This document shows positions 8,062-17,044 of a stretch of 64,000 nt of DNA, in pieces. Every line of letters starts with the position of its first letter. Positions within the stretch are counted from its first letter, which is position 1. A program made the position numbers and the translations under genes. The DNA is from Flavobacteriales bacterium (lineage in GTDB: Bacteria; Bacteroidota; Bacteroidia; Flavobacteriales_D; Parvicellaceae). The stretch is taken from contig JAQXDK010000036.1 in the NCBI GenBank assembly GCA_029251405.1, positions 1 through 64,000 of the forward strand. The letters run 5' to 3'. The notes under the pieces were generated by a model. It did no database searches. It was given only the letters and a program-made list of their open reading frames with translations, and was not told the origin of the DNA.

Positions 8062-10083
8062 TTATTCATCGAATTTTTCTAGCAGTAATTTTTTAAACTT
8101 AAACAATTCATCCCTCATAACAGCAGCTTGCATAAAATTTTCTTTTTTCGCTTCTTTTTCCATCATCTTCTTAATATTCTCAATACTTTTCTCGATTTCT
8201 GATCTCCCCATGTTTTGAACAACAGGATCTATCACTGAAATATCTTTAGAAAACACTAAATCATCTATATCTTCTTTCTCTTTTTTTCTTCCAATTAATA
8301 GGTCATTTTCATTGGATTTCATAATCTGAGTTGGTGTAATTCCATTCAAAGTATTGTACTCTTGCTGCTTTGTTCTTCTTCGATTAGTTTCGTCAATTGT
8401 CAGTTGCATGGCTTTGGTAATTTTATCGGCATACATGATGACTCTTCCATTAATGTTTCTTGCTGCTCTTCCTACTGTTTGAACTAAAGACCTTTCGGAC
8501 CTTAAAAACCCCTCGTTATCTGCATCCAAAATCGCAACCAATGAAACTTCTGGCAAATCCAAACCTTCTCTTAGTAAATTAACTCCAATTAAAACATCAA
8601 AAATTCCTTTTCTTAAATCCTGTAAAATTTCAACCCTCTCCAAAGTATCTACGTCTGAATGAATATATCTCGATCTTACTCCAATTTTAGCAAAATATTT
8701 ATCTAACTCTTCCGCCATTCTTTTGGTCAAAGTTGTAACTAAGGTTCTTTCATTTTCTTCGGTTACTCTACGGATTTCTTCAAGTAAGTCGTCTACCTGG
8801 TTTAGTTTAGGTTTAATGGTTATTTCAGGGTCCAATAGTCCTGTTGGTCTTATGAGTTGCTCAGTAACTACTCCACCACATTTTTGTAATTCATAATCTG
8901 CTGGTGTTGCACTCACATAAATAATTTGATTGTGGACTTGTTCAAATTCTTCAAACTTTAACGGTCTATTGTCTAAAGCTGCAGGTAATCTAAAGCCATA
9001 ATCTACAAGATTTACCTTTCTCGAACGGTCACCTCCGTACATAGCTCTAATTTGAGATACCGTAACATGGGATTCGTCTATGACCATTAAAAAATCATCT
9101 GGAAAATAGTCCAATAAACAAAATGGTCTGTCTCCAGGTTTTCGATTATCAAAATATCTGGAGTAATTTTCAATACCTGAGCAATAACCCAATTCTCTAA
9201 TCATTTCCAAATCCAATTCTACCCTATTTTGGATTCTTTTAGATTCTAAATTTTTACCAATTTCATTGAAGAAATTAATTTGTTTTACTAAATCGTCTTG
9301 AATTTGAAAAATAGATCTTTTTACATCTTCCTTATCCGTTACAAAAATATTAGCAGGATAGATAATATATCGGTCGTGATTTTCTAAGATTTTATTTTCT
9401 ACAAGATCTAAAATGCCAATTGAATCTATTTCGTCTCCCCAGAAAGAAATTCTTATACCAAAATCAGCGTAAGCTAAATGAATATCAACAGTGTCTCCAA
9501 CTACTCTGAAATTTCCACGTTTTAGGTCTGTTGTAGTTCTAGAATACAGATTATCAACTAATTCTCTCAGAAAAGCGTTTCTTGCTATTTTTTGTCCCAC
9601 TTCAATAGTAACAATACTGTTACTGAAATTAACAGGATTTCCAATTCCATAAATACACGAAACTGATGAAACAACAATAACATCTCTCCTTCCAGAAAGT
9701 AAAGAAGTAGTTGTACTCAATCTTAATTTCTCAATATCATCATTTATTGAAAGATCTTTTTCAATGTAGGTGTCAGAGACTGGCAAGTATGCTTCAGGCT
9801 GATAATAATCGTAATAAGAAACAAAATATTCTACTGCATTATTAGGAAAAAAAGACTTAAACTCTTGGTACAACTGAGCTGCTAATGTTTTGTTGTGACA
9901 TAGAATTAGTGTAGGTCTCTCGATTTCTTTAATCACATTAGCTACAGTAAAAGTTTTACCTGAACCTGTTACACCCAATAAAGTTTGTGAAGCAACACCA
10001 TCATTTATACCCTGAACTAAATCGGTAATTGCCTCAGGCTGGTCTCCTGTAGGAGAAAAAGAAGATTTCAGATCAAATTTCAC
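8062..10083 (-). CDS. uvrB: Excinuclease ABC subunit B
   Basis: A 673-residue helicase-like damage-recognition subunit of UvrABC nucleotide excision repair. Walker A GVTGSGKT is at residues 37-44. The beta-hairpin region is marked by VSYYDYYQPEAY, Walker B by MVIDESHVT, and motifs V-VI by LLREGLDLPEV and QTVGRAARN. The C-terminal UVR motif (about 635-668) binds UvrC. Length matches the family. It is the last gene of a minus-strand run that begins with the TPR gene at 14323 and starts 9 bases after aroE ends. No separate promoter is obvious. Confidence 0.97.
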   Translation of the reverse strand: MKFDLKSSFSPTGDQPEAITDLVQGINDGVASQTLLGVTGSGKTFTVANVIKEIERPTLILCHNKTLAAQLYQEFKSFFPNNAVEYFVSYYDYYQPEAYLPVSDTYIEKDLSINDDIEKLRLSTTTSLLSGRRDVIVVSSVSCIYGIGNPVNFSNSIVTIEVGQKIARNAFLRELVDNLYSRTTTDLKRGNFRVVGDTVDIHLAYADFGIRISFWGDEIDSIGILDLVENKILENHDRYIIYPANIFVTDKEDVKRSIFQIQDDLVKQINFFNEIGKNLESKRIQNRVELDLEMIRELGYCSGIENYSRYFDNRKPGDRPFCLLDYFPDDFLMVIDESHVTVSQIRAMYGGDRSRKVNLVDYGFRLPAALDNRPLKFEEFEQVHNQIIYVSATPADYELQKCGGVVTEQLIRPTGLLDPEITIKPKLNQVDDLLEEIRRVTEENERTLVTTLTKRMAEELDKYFAKIGVRSRYIHSDVDTLERVEILQDLRKGIFDVLIGVNLLREGLDLPEVSLVAILDADNEGFLRSERSLVQTVGRAARNINGRVIMYADKITKAMQLTIDETNRRRTKQQEYNTLNGITPTQIMKSNENDLLIGRKKEKEDIDDLVFSKDISVIDPVVQNMGRSEIEKSIENIKKMMEKEAKKENFMQAAVMRDELFKFKKLLLEKFDE

Positions 10084-10092
10084 ATTTCAAAA

Positions 10093-10857
10093 CTACTTAA
10101 TAATTGTAGATGAATTCCAAATGTTCCAAGCTTTAATAGCCTGATGTATTAACATTTGGTGGCCGTTGAGTATTTGAGCATTATTTTTTTGTGCATTTTT
10201 TAGAAAAATGGTTTTAATCGGATTATAAATTAAATCAATAACTAAATGATTTTTATTAATAGCTTGATAAGGAATATTAATTAATTGATCGTTGTTGGGA
10301 AACATTCCAAGTGGTGTGGTATTTATGATTAATAAATGATTTGAGATCATATAATCATTAATAGTATCCCAACTAAAAACATTGCCTTGATCTAATTTGG
10401 GTGATCTAGAAATGAAATTAACATCGATATTGTATTCCCTTAAAACATAAGCAACAGCAGCTGACGCTCCACCAGTTCCAAGTACTAAAGCTCTTTCGTG
10501 ATGAGATTTTAGATAGGGTTTCACCAACTGTTTAAACCCATATAAATCTGTGTTAAAACCTTTAAGATGAGTTAATTCACCATTTTCATAAGTAGGATAT
10601 ATGGTGTTTACAGCACTGATTTTTTTTGAAAGTGGATCCAAAGAATCCAAATATTTAATTACAGTTTTTTTATAGGGAACCGTTACATTTAGTCCTGAGA
10701 TAATTTTGGATTCAAAAAGATTTCTAATTTGATTTATATCACTTAATTCAAAATTATTGTATTGAGCTGAGATATTTTCAGTCATAAATTTATTAGTAAA
10801 AAAATTCTTTGAAAAAGAGTGAGATAATTTATTTCCTACAAGTCCAAAATTTCTCAA
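10093..10857 (-). CDS. aroE: Shikimate dehydrogenase
   Basis: A 254-residue enzyme that reduces 3-dehydroshikimate to shikimate with NADPH in aromatic amino-acid synthesis. The shikimate-binding LSHSFS is at residues 11-16, NVTVPYK with the catalytic Lys63 at 57-63, and NTD with the paired Asp104 at 102-104. The nucleotide-binding GTGGAS is at 127-132. The C-terminus carries GHQMLIHQA, typical of the family. It sits between the DUF368 gene (6 bases upstream) and uvrB. The shikimate kinase gene aroK is elsewhere in the window (60042-60539). Confidence 0.94.
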   Translation of the reverse strand: MRNFGLVGNKLSHSFSKNFFTNKFMTENISAQYNNFELSDINQIRNLFESKIISGLNVTVPYKKTVIKYLDSLDPLSKKISAVNTIYPTYENGELTHLKGFNTDLYGFKQLVKPYLKSHHERALVLGTGGASAAVAYVLREYNIDVNFISRSPKLDQGNVFSWDTINDYMISNHLLIINTTPLGMFPNNDQLINIPYQAINKNHLVIDLIYNPIKTIFLKNAQKNNAQILNGHQMLIHQAIKAWNIWNSSTIIK

Positions 10858-10863
10858 TCTGAT

Positions 10864-11820
10864 CTAGGATTTTGTTTTCAAATAATGTCCTAATTTTTCA
10901 AATCCAAAGACCGTGAAAAATCCAATTGCAATAAATAAAATTAATAAAATATCAAAACTATTATTGGAAGGCAGAACCCAGTTTTCATAACCTATAATTA
11001 CTTCTTTAACTTCATCCCCTTTCAATATTTTTGCTCTTAAAATTGTTTTCCAAGGCCAAATCATTGCTAGAGAACCAAAAATAAACCCAGTTAGAGAACT
11101 TAAAGTAACGTCTTTATGTTTATCTAATAAATAAGAAATTAAACGAGACAATATAACAAATCCTAACACTGCTCCAAGAATGACAATTGCCAGTACTCTG
11201 ACTTCAAAATTCTGTACTGAATCTATCATAATAAGATAATAATTTCCCATTAATATCAGAACAAATGATCCCGATAAACCCGGTAATAACATGGAACTCA
11301 TTGCAATAACCCCACATAAAAAAAGATATAAAACATCATCACTTTCTGAATTTGGCTTCACTAAGACTAATAAAGCAGCAACAGCACATCCTGTAAGAGC
11401 TGAAATAAGAGTACTAAAAGTCCATTTTTGTATTGTTATACCAACAAAATATACAGAAGCTAAAATCAAACCAAAAAATAAAGCAAAAAGAACTGGTTCG
11501 TATCCATGTAATATAGACTGACCTTGATCCACTCTTTCTAAATTGATAACCCATTTAAAAAATTTCCCTAATGAAATAATTCCAACAATTGCACCACTAA
11601 ATAAAATAATAAGGAAACTTAAATTTATGTGAGAAAAAAACTCTTTAAACTTGAAGGCAAATAATAATTTTAAAGACTTTATATTAAATGATTTTAAAGT
11701 CGAAATTAATTCCTGATATATACCTGTAATAAGAGCAATTGTACCACCAGAAACTCCAGGAATGACATTTGCAGCTCCCATTCCAAAACCCTTTAAAAAT
11801 AAAAATAAAAATTTTCTCAT
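10864..11820 (-). CDS. DUF368 membrane protein, likely undecaprenyl-phosphate translocase
   Basis: A 318-residue polytopic membrane protein with eight or nine hydrophobic segments. It carries the two DUF368 signature repeats, GAANVIPGVSGGTIALITG (about residues 15-33) and MLLPGLSGSFVLILMG (about 177-192). DUF368 proteins (PopT) have been shown in other bacteria to recycle undecaprenyl phosphate across the inner membrane for wall and surface polysaccharide synthesis; the same role here is by family. Its start overlaps the rhodanese stop by four bases (ATGA), implying translational coupling. Confidence 0.85.
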   Translation of the reverse strand: MRKFLFLFLKGFGMGAANVIPGVSGGTIALITGIYQELISTLKSFNIKSLKLLFAFKFKEFFSHINLSFLIILFSGAIVGIISLGKFFKWVINLERVDQGQSILHGYEPVLFALFFGLILASVYFVGITIQKWTFSTLISALTGCAVAALLVLVKPNSESDDVLYLFLCGVIAMSSMLLPGLSGSFVLILMGNYYLIMIDSVQNFEVRVLAIVILGAVLGFVILSRLISYLLDKHKDVTLSSLTGFIFGSLAMIWPWKTILRAKILKGDEVKEVIIGYENWVLPSNNSFDILLILFIAIGFFTVFGFEKLGHYLKTKS

Positions 11821-12125
11821 AAATCTACTATGGCCATATAACCACCTTGAAGATTGTAATAGTTGTTCTTGTAAAGATTATTCATGAGCATAAAATTTAA
11901 AATATTTTCAGATCTACTTCCCGAATTACAATGAAAAATAACCTTTTCAGCATTTTTAAGTGTAACTAACTTAGTTACTAAATCTCCCATCGGAATATGA
12001 ATTGAAGTTTCTAATTTACCGTTATTTTCAATCTCGTAATTTTCTCTAATATCCACAATAACTAAATCCTTTTTTTCAGCAATATCTTTTAAAAGCTCTG
12101 ATGGAGTAATTACATTTATGTTCAT
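11817..12125 (-). CDS. Single-domain rhodanese-like sulfurtransferase
   Basis: A 102-residue stand-alone rhodanese domain in the cytoplasm. The substrate strand is VDIRENYE (about residues 24-31), and the active-site loop CNSGSR at 66-71 supplies Cys66 as the persulfide carrier. Such enzymes move sulfane sulfur, and with thiosulfate as donor they release sulfite. It starts one base from the end of the phosphosulfolactate synthase gene and overlaps DUF368 by four bases. A link to the sulfite requirement of its neighbour is possible but unproven. Confidence 0.85.
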   Translation of the reverse strand: MNINVITPSELLKDIAEKKDLVIVDIRENYEIENNGKLETSIHIPMGDLVTKLVTLKNAEKVIFHCNSGSRSENILNFMLMNNLYKNNYYNLQGGYMAIVDL

Positions 12126-12908
12126 TTATATAAGTTTTCTTGAGTTAGCTATATTTTGAGGTAAAAAATTAAAAAAAGTATCGCCTCTTAGTCCTAATCT
12201 TAGTGTTTCTAAAGGTAAAACATCATTTGGTGCAATATTACCTAAGTTTACATTCTGTTTGAATAAATTCACAAACCATGTTTGTTGTTTTTTTGTTGGG
12301 GATTCCCAAAGTATATTAATAGGGTCAATTTTAGAAATAATCTTATTGATAAGCATCGTATGTGGTTTACCATTGGGTCTAAATATTCCCACAGAACCAC
12401 TTTCTCTTCCCTCAGCGATTACTTTCCAAGAACCCGCTTGAAGTTCATTGGACATCATCTTTATCCATTTTGCAGGACTGATTAAAATGCCTTCTTCCTT
12501 AGAACCAACTTCACTTAAAACTTGAAAATCTTTAGCATATTTACAAATTAAACTACATTTTTCATCATGTTCTATAAAAATTGAACCGTCTGAAATTTCA
12601 ATAGTGGTGATCCCTAAACGGTCTACCATTCTAAAGTAATCTTCGATTTGATCTCTTGCATAAAAAAGTTCGAACATAGTTCCACCGAGATAAGGTGTTA
12701 TCCCCGCTTGTTTTATCAGGGTAACCTTTTCTTGAATATTGGTAGAAACTAAAGAGGTGCCAAATCCAAATTTTATAAGATCTGTGAAGTTAGAGGACGT
12801 GGATAAAAAATCTTCAATTTGTCTGGTGCTCATTCCCTTATCCATCATCATGGTAAGTCCTGATTCTCTAGGAACAGCAGTTCTTTCTGGTGTAAATAGC
12901 AAACTCAT
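12126..12908 (-). CDS. Phosphosulfolactate synthase (ComA family)
   Basis: A 260-residue TIM-barrel protein of the ComA family, which joins phosphoenolpyruvate and sulfite to give 2-phospho-3-sulfolactate. Visible family stretches are GTSLVS (about 49-54), GITPYLGGTMFE (about 69-80), LGITTIEISDGS (about 98-109) and VIAEGRESG (about 162-170). In archaea this starts coenzyme M synthesis, and in spore-formers sulfolactate. Flavobacteria make neither, so the product probably goes to sulfolactate or another organosulfonate such as a sulfonolipid precursor; this is inference. It overlaps the upstream TPR gene by four bases. Confidence 0.82.
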   Translation of the reverse strand: MSLLFTPERTAVPRESGLTMMMDKGMSTRQIEDFLSTSSNFTDLIKFGFGTSLVSTNIQEKVTLIKQAGITPYLGGTMFELFYARDQIEDYFRMVDRLGITTIEISDGSIFIEHDEKCSLICKYAKDFQVLSEVGSKEEGILISPAKWIKMMSNELQAGSWKVIAEGRESGSVGIFRPNGKPHTMLINKIISKIDPINILWESPTKKQQTWFVNLFKQNVNLGNIAPNDVLPLETLRLGLRGDTFFNFLPQNIANSRKLI

Positions 12909-14323
12909 TTTTGTGAACTGTCGTTGTATAACGCAAAAAACTCATTAATAGATTTATTTTCTAATAATTCAGGATAAATATCCAATAGCTTATTGAAGGT
13001 TTTAGGATTATTACCCTGCATTTCAATTAAATTCAATTTGGCTTCTGAAATTAATCCAATAGAAATTTGCATTGCAACAAGTCTTAGTTTTAAATCAAAA
13101 TTATTTTTGTTGATTTCAATACTCTTTTCAACTAAGTTCAAAGCTTTTAATTTACTAGTGTTGTCAAATAAAAAATTTGAATAATCAATCCAGGCGTCAA
13201 TATTAACTGGATCTAATTCGATAACTTTTTTAAAAGCTGAATCTGCCTCTTCTTTTAGATTTAATTTTGTTAAAAGTTCCGCATAAATATACCAGGACTC
13301 TGAGTTTTCATGATCTAACTCAAGAGCTTTTTTCATGAATTTAATTGCTTGTTCTGGTTGGTTATTTAAATCTCTGACCACTCCGATCCCCAACCAGGAC
13401 TCCGGTAAAGAATCGTCTATTTCTAAACTCTTTTCATAGAACATCAACGACTTTGAATAATCACCGATCTTTTCATAACACTCTCCAATACTGCAATAAG
13501 CGTAGGCATGAGGCTGATCGTAAATAAATGATTCATTAAATGATTCTATTGCCTTTTGATATTCTTTAGTTTGAATATAGCTATTAGCCTTTCCGTAATG
13601 AGCTGCAGTAAATTTTTCATTTATAACCAAGCACATTTCGTAACCAAATATAGCTTCTTTCCAGTCTTCTTCGATATTGTAAATGGTAGCTAAGTTAAAC
13701 CAAGCAAGATGATTGTAAGGGGTATTGTCAATGATTGATTCAAAATAAGCGACTGCTTCTTTAAATTTTCCAGCTTCGTGAAATGCTACTCCTAACTCCA
13801 TCATTGAAGTTTCATCATTTGGATGCAATCTTAATAAGTGTTTAAGTACTGTAATAGCAGTGTTGTTTTCGCCAATTTGCATTAGCTCGTAAGCAAGATC
13901 TTGTAGTAAATCTTCTTGTGAAGAATCTAGGCAAATTAACTCGTAAACTTTGTTGAATTTCAATACAGCTTCTTTAAAAGATTCAGTTATTGAATATAGT
14001 TTACCTAAAGAAAAAAGCACATCAATATTACCAGGATAAAACTTGTTAAGTTTTGATAAAATTTCCAGTGATTTATTAAATTTCTGGTGACCATTTAGCA
14101 AGTCTACTTTTATTAGTAAAAGTGACAAATCGTTAGGATATTGTTCTAGACCAAGTTCTAAAGCCTTAACGGCTTTTGCTTTAAAATTCACATTGAAGTA
14201 ATATTCAATAATTAATTCAAAATCGTCTGCGTCAAAAAAAGTGAATGTTTTCCCCTTTAGCATAGCTTCAAAGAGTGCAACTTTTTCTACAGGATTATTT
14301 TCAGAATTTGAATCTAAATACAT
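12905..14323 (-). CDS. Cytoplasmic tetratricopeptide-repeat protein
   Basis: A 472-residue protein without signal peptide, made of about eleven TPR units of 34 residues. Consensus positions show clearly, for example LDHENSESWYIYAELLTKL and YNHLAWFNLATIYNIEEDW. It is probably a protein-interaction scaffold; partner unknown. It is the first gene of the minus-strand operon running to uvrB, preceded by an exact TAnnTTTG promoter element. Its four-base stop/start overlap with the phosphosulfolactate synthase gene suggests coupling. This TPR-ComA-DUF368-aroE order is, from memory, common in Flavobacteria. Confidence 0.85.
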   Translation of the reverse strand: MYLDSNSENNPVEKVALFEAMLKGKTFTFFDADDFELIIEYYFNVNFKAKAVKALELGLEQYPNDLSLLLIKVDLLNGHQKFNKSLEILSKLNKFYPGNIDVLFSLGKLYSITESFKEAVLKFNKVYELICLDSSQEDLLQDLAYELMQIGENNTAITVLKHLLRLHPNDETSMMELGVAFHEAGKFKEAVAYFESIIDNTPYNHLAWFNLATIYNIEEDWKEAIFGYEMCLVINEKFTAAHYGKANSYIQTKEYQKAIESFNESFIYDQPHAYAYCSIGECYEKIGDYSKSLMFYEKSLEIDDSLPESWLGIGVVRDLNNQPEQAIKFMKKALELDHENSESWYIYAELLTKLNLKEEADSAFKKVIELDPVNIDAWIDYSNFLFDNTSKLKALNLVEKSIEINKNNFDLKLRLVAMQISIGLISEAKLNLIEMQGNNPKTFNKLLDIYPELLENKSINEFFALYNDSSQK

Positions 14324-14339
14324 AGTTAGTCTATGGATA

Positions 14340-14347
14340 CAAAGTTA
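14340..14347 (-). promoter_or_regulatory. -7 element TAACTTTG for the TPR-comA-rhodanese-DUF368-aroE-uvrB operon
   Basis: Read on the minus strand, TAACTTTG matches TAnnTTTG exactly and ends 16 bases before the TPR start codon. No convincing TTTG/TTG -33 element lies at the expected distance, so this is supported by the -7 box and position alone. Confidence 0.5.
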
Positions 14348-14448
14348 CTCATATATAGATATTTTTTAAGTTTTTTAGAAAAAGATTTTTCACATAAAAT
14401 CAACAAAAATAATTTAGTGAACTCTAATGTGTAAAAAAAATAAAATAG

Positions 14449-14482
14449 TTGATTATTTATGGAATTCAATACTATATCTTCG
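14449..14482 (+). promoter_or_regulatory. glmM promoter candidate (-33 TTG, -7 TATCTTCG)
   Basis: TATCTTCG at 14475-14482 differs at one base from TAnnTTTG. TTG at 14449-14451 is 23 bases upstream, slightly long. The start codon at 14501 follows 18 bases after the -7 box. It lies in the 177-base divergent gap shared with the TPR operon, which holds nothing else I can support. Confidence 0.4.
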
Positions 14483-14500
14483 AGCTAAATTACTTAATCA

Positions 14501-15886
14501 ATGACTTTAATTAAATCTATTTCTGGAATAAGAGGAACTATTGGTGGAGACGTAAAAGAAAACTTAACTCCTATTGATATTGTAGAATCTATTTCAGCCT
14601 ACGGCACTTGGCTTAAACAAAAAAACAAGAATAAAAAATTAAAAATTGTAATTGGAAGAGATGCAAGAATTTCAGGAGAAATGGTTGAAAATATTTGTAT
14701 AGGAACCCTTCAAGGTATCGGTATTGATGTTGTAAATATTGGCTTATCAACTACTCCAACTGTAGAGATTGCAGTTCCAAAAGAAAAAGCAGACGGTGGG
14801 ATCATCTTAACAGCAAGCCACAATCCAAAACAATGGAATGCCCTAAAACTTCTGAATGAAAAAGGAGAATTTATTAGTGCTGAAGATGGAAAGCAATTAT
14901 TAAACTTTATAAACAATAAAGAATTCTTTTTTGAAAATGTAGATAACCTTGGAAAGATTAGTTTTAATGATCGTTATATTGATGAACATATTAATGAAAT
15001 TGTAAAATTAAAATATGTTGATATTGAAGCAATCAAAAAAGCAAAAATAAGTGTTGTTGTGGATGCCGTTAATAGTACTGGAGGAATCGCAGTACCCAAA
15101 TTATTAGAAGCTATTGGCTGTTTAAAAATTAGTAAAATATATTGCAATCCTAATGGAGAATTTCCACACAATCCAGAACCTTTACCTGAACATCTTAAAG
15201 ACTTAACAACCAAAGTTAAAACTGAAAAAGCCGATATGGGAATCATTGTAGATCCAGATGTGGATAGACTTGCTTTTGTTTGTGAAGATGGTGAAGTTTT
15301 TGGAGAAGAATATACTCTTGTTGCTGTAGCAGATCACGTGACTAAATTAACACCAGGAAACACCGTGTCAAACCTTTCTTCTACAAGAGCATTGAAAGAT
15401 GTAACTCTTAAAAACAATGGTGAATATTTTGCCTCTGCAGTAGGCGAAGTAAACGTAGTAGAAATGATGAAAGAAAAAAATGCAATCATAGGTGGAGAAG
15501 GAAATGGAGGGATTATTTTACCAGAACTACATTACGGTAGAGATGCACTTGTAGGTATTGCTATGTTTTTAACTTATTATGCAAAAATGCAAATGAAAAT
15601 GAGCGAGTTAAAAAAATCTTTTCCTAGTTATACTATCAGTAAAAATAAACTTGAATTAAATCCCTCGGTTAATATTGATGCTGTCTTAAAAAAAATGTCT
15701 AATAAATATAACGATATATCTCAAAATAAAATTGACGGGCTAAAACTTGATTTTGAACAAGGATGGGTGCATATGAGAAAATCTAATACTGAACCTATTA
15801 TTCGAATATATGCAGAAAGTGGAAATGAAAAAACAGCAAATGAGTTGGCAGAGAGGTTTGTTCTTGAGCTAAAAGGTTTGATTTAA
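14501..15886 (+). CDS. glmM: Phosphoglucosamine mutase
   Basis: A 461-residue alpha-D-phosphohexomutase. The phosphoserine loop TASHNP has Ser106, the Mg-binding loop DPDVD is at 251-255, and the sugar-recognition loop GEGNGG is near 333-338. The C-terminal phosphate-binding motif is RKSNTEPIIRIY. It converts glucosamine-6-phosphate to glucosamine-1-phosphate for UDP-GlcNAc, and hence wall and lipid A synthesis. Bacteroidota annotate this subgroup as GlmM, although phosphomannomutase activity cannot be excluded by motif alone. It starts a plus-strand run of five genes to rplS; the cysteine desulfurase follows after 17 bases. Confidence 0.88.
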   Translation: MTLIKSISGIRGTIGGDVKENLTPIDIVESISAYGTWLKQKNKNKKLKIVIGRDARISGEMVENICIGTLQGIGIDVVNIGLSTTPTVEIAVPKEKADGGIILTASHNPKQWNALKLLNEKGEFISAEDGKQLLNFINNKEFFFENVDNLGKISFNDRYIDEHINEIVKLKYVDIEAIKKAKISVVVDAVNSTGGIAVPKLLEAIGCLKISKIYCNPNGEFPHNPEPLPEHLKDLTTKVKTEKADMGIIVDPDVDRLAFVCEDGEVFGEEYTLVAVADHVTKLTPGNTVSNLSSTRALKDVTLKNNGEYFASAVGEVNVVEMMKEKNAIIGGEGNGGIILPELHYGRDALVGIAMFLTYYAKMQMKMSELKKSFPSYTISKNKLELNPSVNIDAVLKKMSNKYNDISQNKIDGLKLDFEQGWVHMRKSNTEPIIRIYAESGNEKTANELAERFVLELKGLI

Positions 15887-15903
15887 TTATATTTGAAAAT
15901 TAT

Positions 15904-17043
15904 ATGGAAGTATATTTAGACAATGCAGCAACGACACCAATTGCTAAAGAGGTAATAAAAGAAATAGAACCTTATTTACATACTTATTTTGGGAACCCAT
16001 CAAGCACTCATTCTTTTGGAAGAAAGACAAAAAACGCTATCGAAATTAACAGACGAAAAATTGCAAATTTCATAAATGCTGATACTAATGAAATAGTATT
16101 TACTTCAGGAGGTACTGAAGCTGATAATATGGCCATGAGGTGTGCTGTATTAGACTTAGGTGTCAAAAGAATAATCACTTCTAAAATAGAGCATCATGCT
16201 GTAGGACATACTGCTGAATGTTTAAAAAAATCTCACCACACAGAAATTATATACCTGACAACTGATGAATTTGGAAATCCTTCGATAGACGAGCTAAAAG
16301 AATATCTTAAAAAAGATGTAAAAACCTTAGTTTCTTTAATGCATGCTAACAACGAAATTGGAACCTTACTACCTATTGAAGAGGTATCCTCAATATGCCA
16401 TGAATACCAACATGTTTATTTTCACTCTGACACTGTTCAGACTATGGGTCATTATAAATTTGATGTCAAAAAATTAAAAATTGATTTTTTAGTTTGTTCT
16501 GCTCATAAATTTCACGGGCCCAAAGGAATAGGATTTTTATATGTAAATAAAAACCTGCACCTTAATCCAATAATTACGGGTGGGTCTCAAGAAAGGAGCC
16601 ACAGAGGAGGTACAGAAAATTTATATGGAATTATAGGGTTAGGAAAAGCTATGGAATTAGCTTTCACTGATTTAGAGGATCATCAACAACACGTTCAAAA
16701 TTTAAAAACTCATTTGATAGAACAACTGAGAAAAATTGATTCTAGAATAAAGTTTAATGGTGAACTGAACATCCAAAAAAGTCTTTACACTGTACTTAGC
16801 GTAAGATTTCCAAAAGATATTTGTAATTCGATGTTGTTATTCAGTTTAGATATCCATGGAATTGCTACTTCTGGTGGCAGTGCCTGTTCATCTGGGTCAA
16901 CTAAGGGTTCTCATGTTTTAGCTGAGCTTCCAGATCAAGACGATTACCAATCTGTGCGATTTTCTTTTAGCAGATACAACACCAAAAAGGAAGTAGAATT
17001 TACATTAGATAAAATTAGCTCTATTGTAGCTAACAAAAAATAA
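15904..17043 (+). CDS. Cysteine desulfurase, NifS/IscS family
   Basis: A 379-residue PLP enzyme that removes sulfur from cysteine as an enzyme persulfide. The PLP lysine is Lys202 in SAHKFHGPKG and the active-site loop SGGSACSSGS carries the persulfide Cys328. YLDNAATTP starts the protein, as in IscS. The short Cys loop and HKFHGPKG signature indicate the IscS/NifS class I rather than SufS. No IscU or other iron-sulfur assembly gene is adjacent, so its acceptor (tRNA thiolation or Fe-S) is open. The gene is one base from the next. Confidence 0.93.
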   Translation: MEVYLDNAATTPIAKEVIKEIEPYLHTYFGNPSSTHSFGRKTKNAIEINRRKIANFINADTNEIVFTSGGTEADNMAMRCAVLDLGVKRIITSKIEHHAVGHTAECLKKSHHTEIIYLTTDEFGNPSIDELKEYLKKDVKTLVSLMHANNEIGTLLPIEEVSSICHEYQHVYFHSDTVQTMGHYKFDVKKLKIDFLVCSAHKFHGPKGIGFLYVNKNLHLNPIITGGSQERSHRGGTENLYGIIGLGKAMELAFTDLEDHQQHVQNLKTHLIEQLRKIDSRIKFNGELNIQKSLYTVLSVRFPKDICNSMLLFSLDIHGIATSGGSACSSGSTKGSHVLAELPDQDDYQSVRFSFSRYNTKKEVEFTLDKISSIVANKK

Positions 17044-17044
17044 A

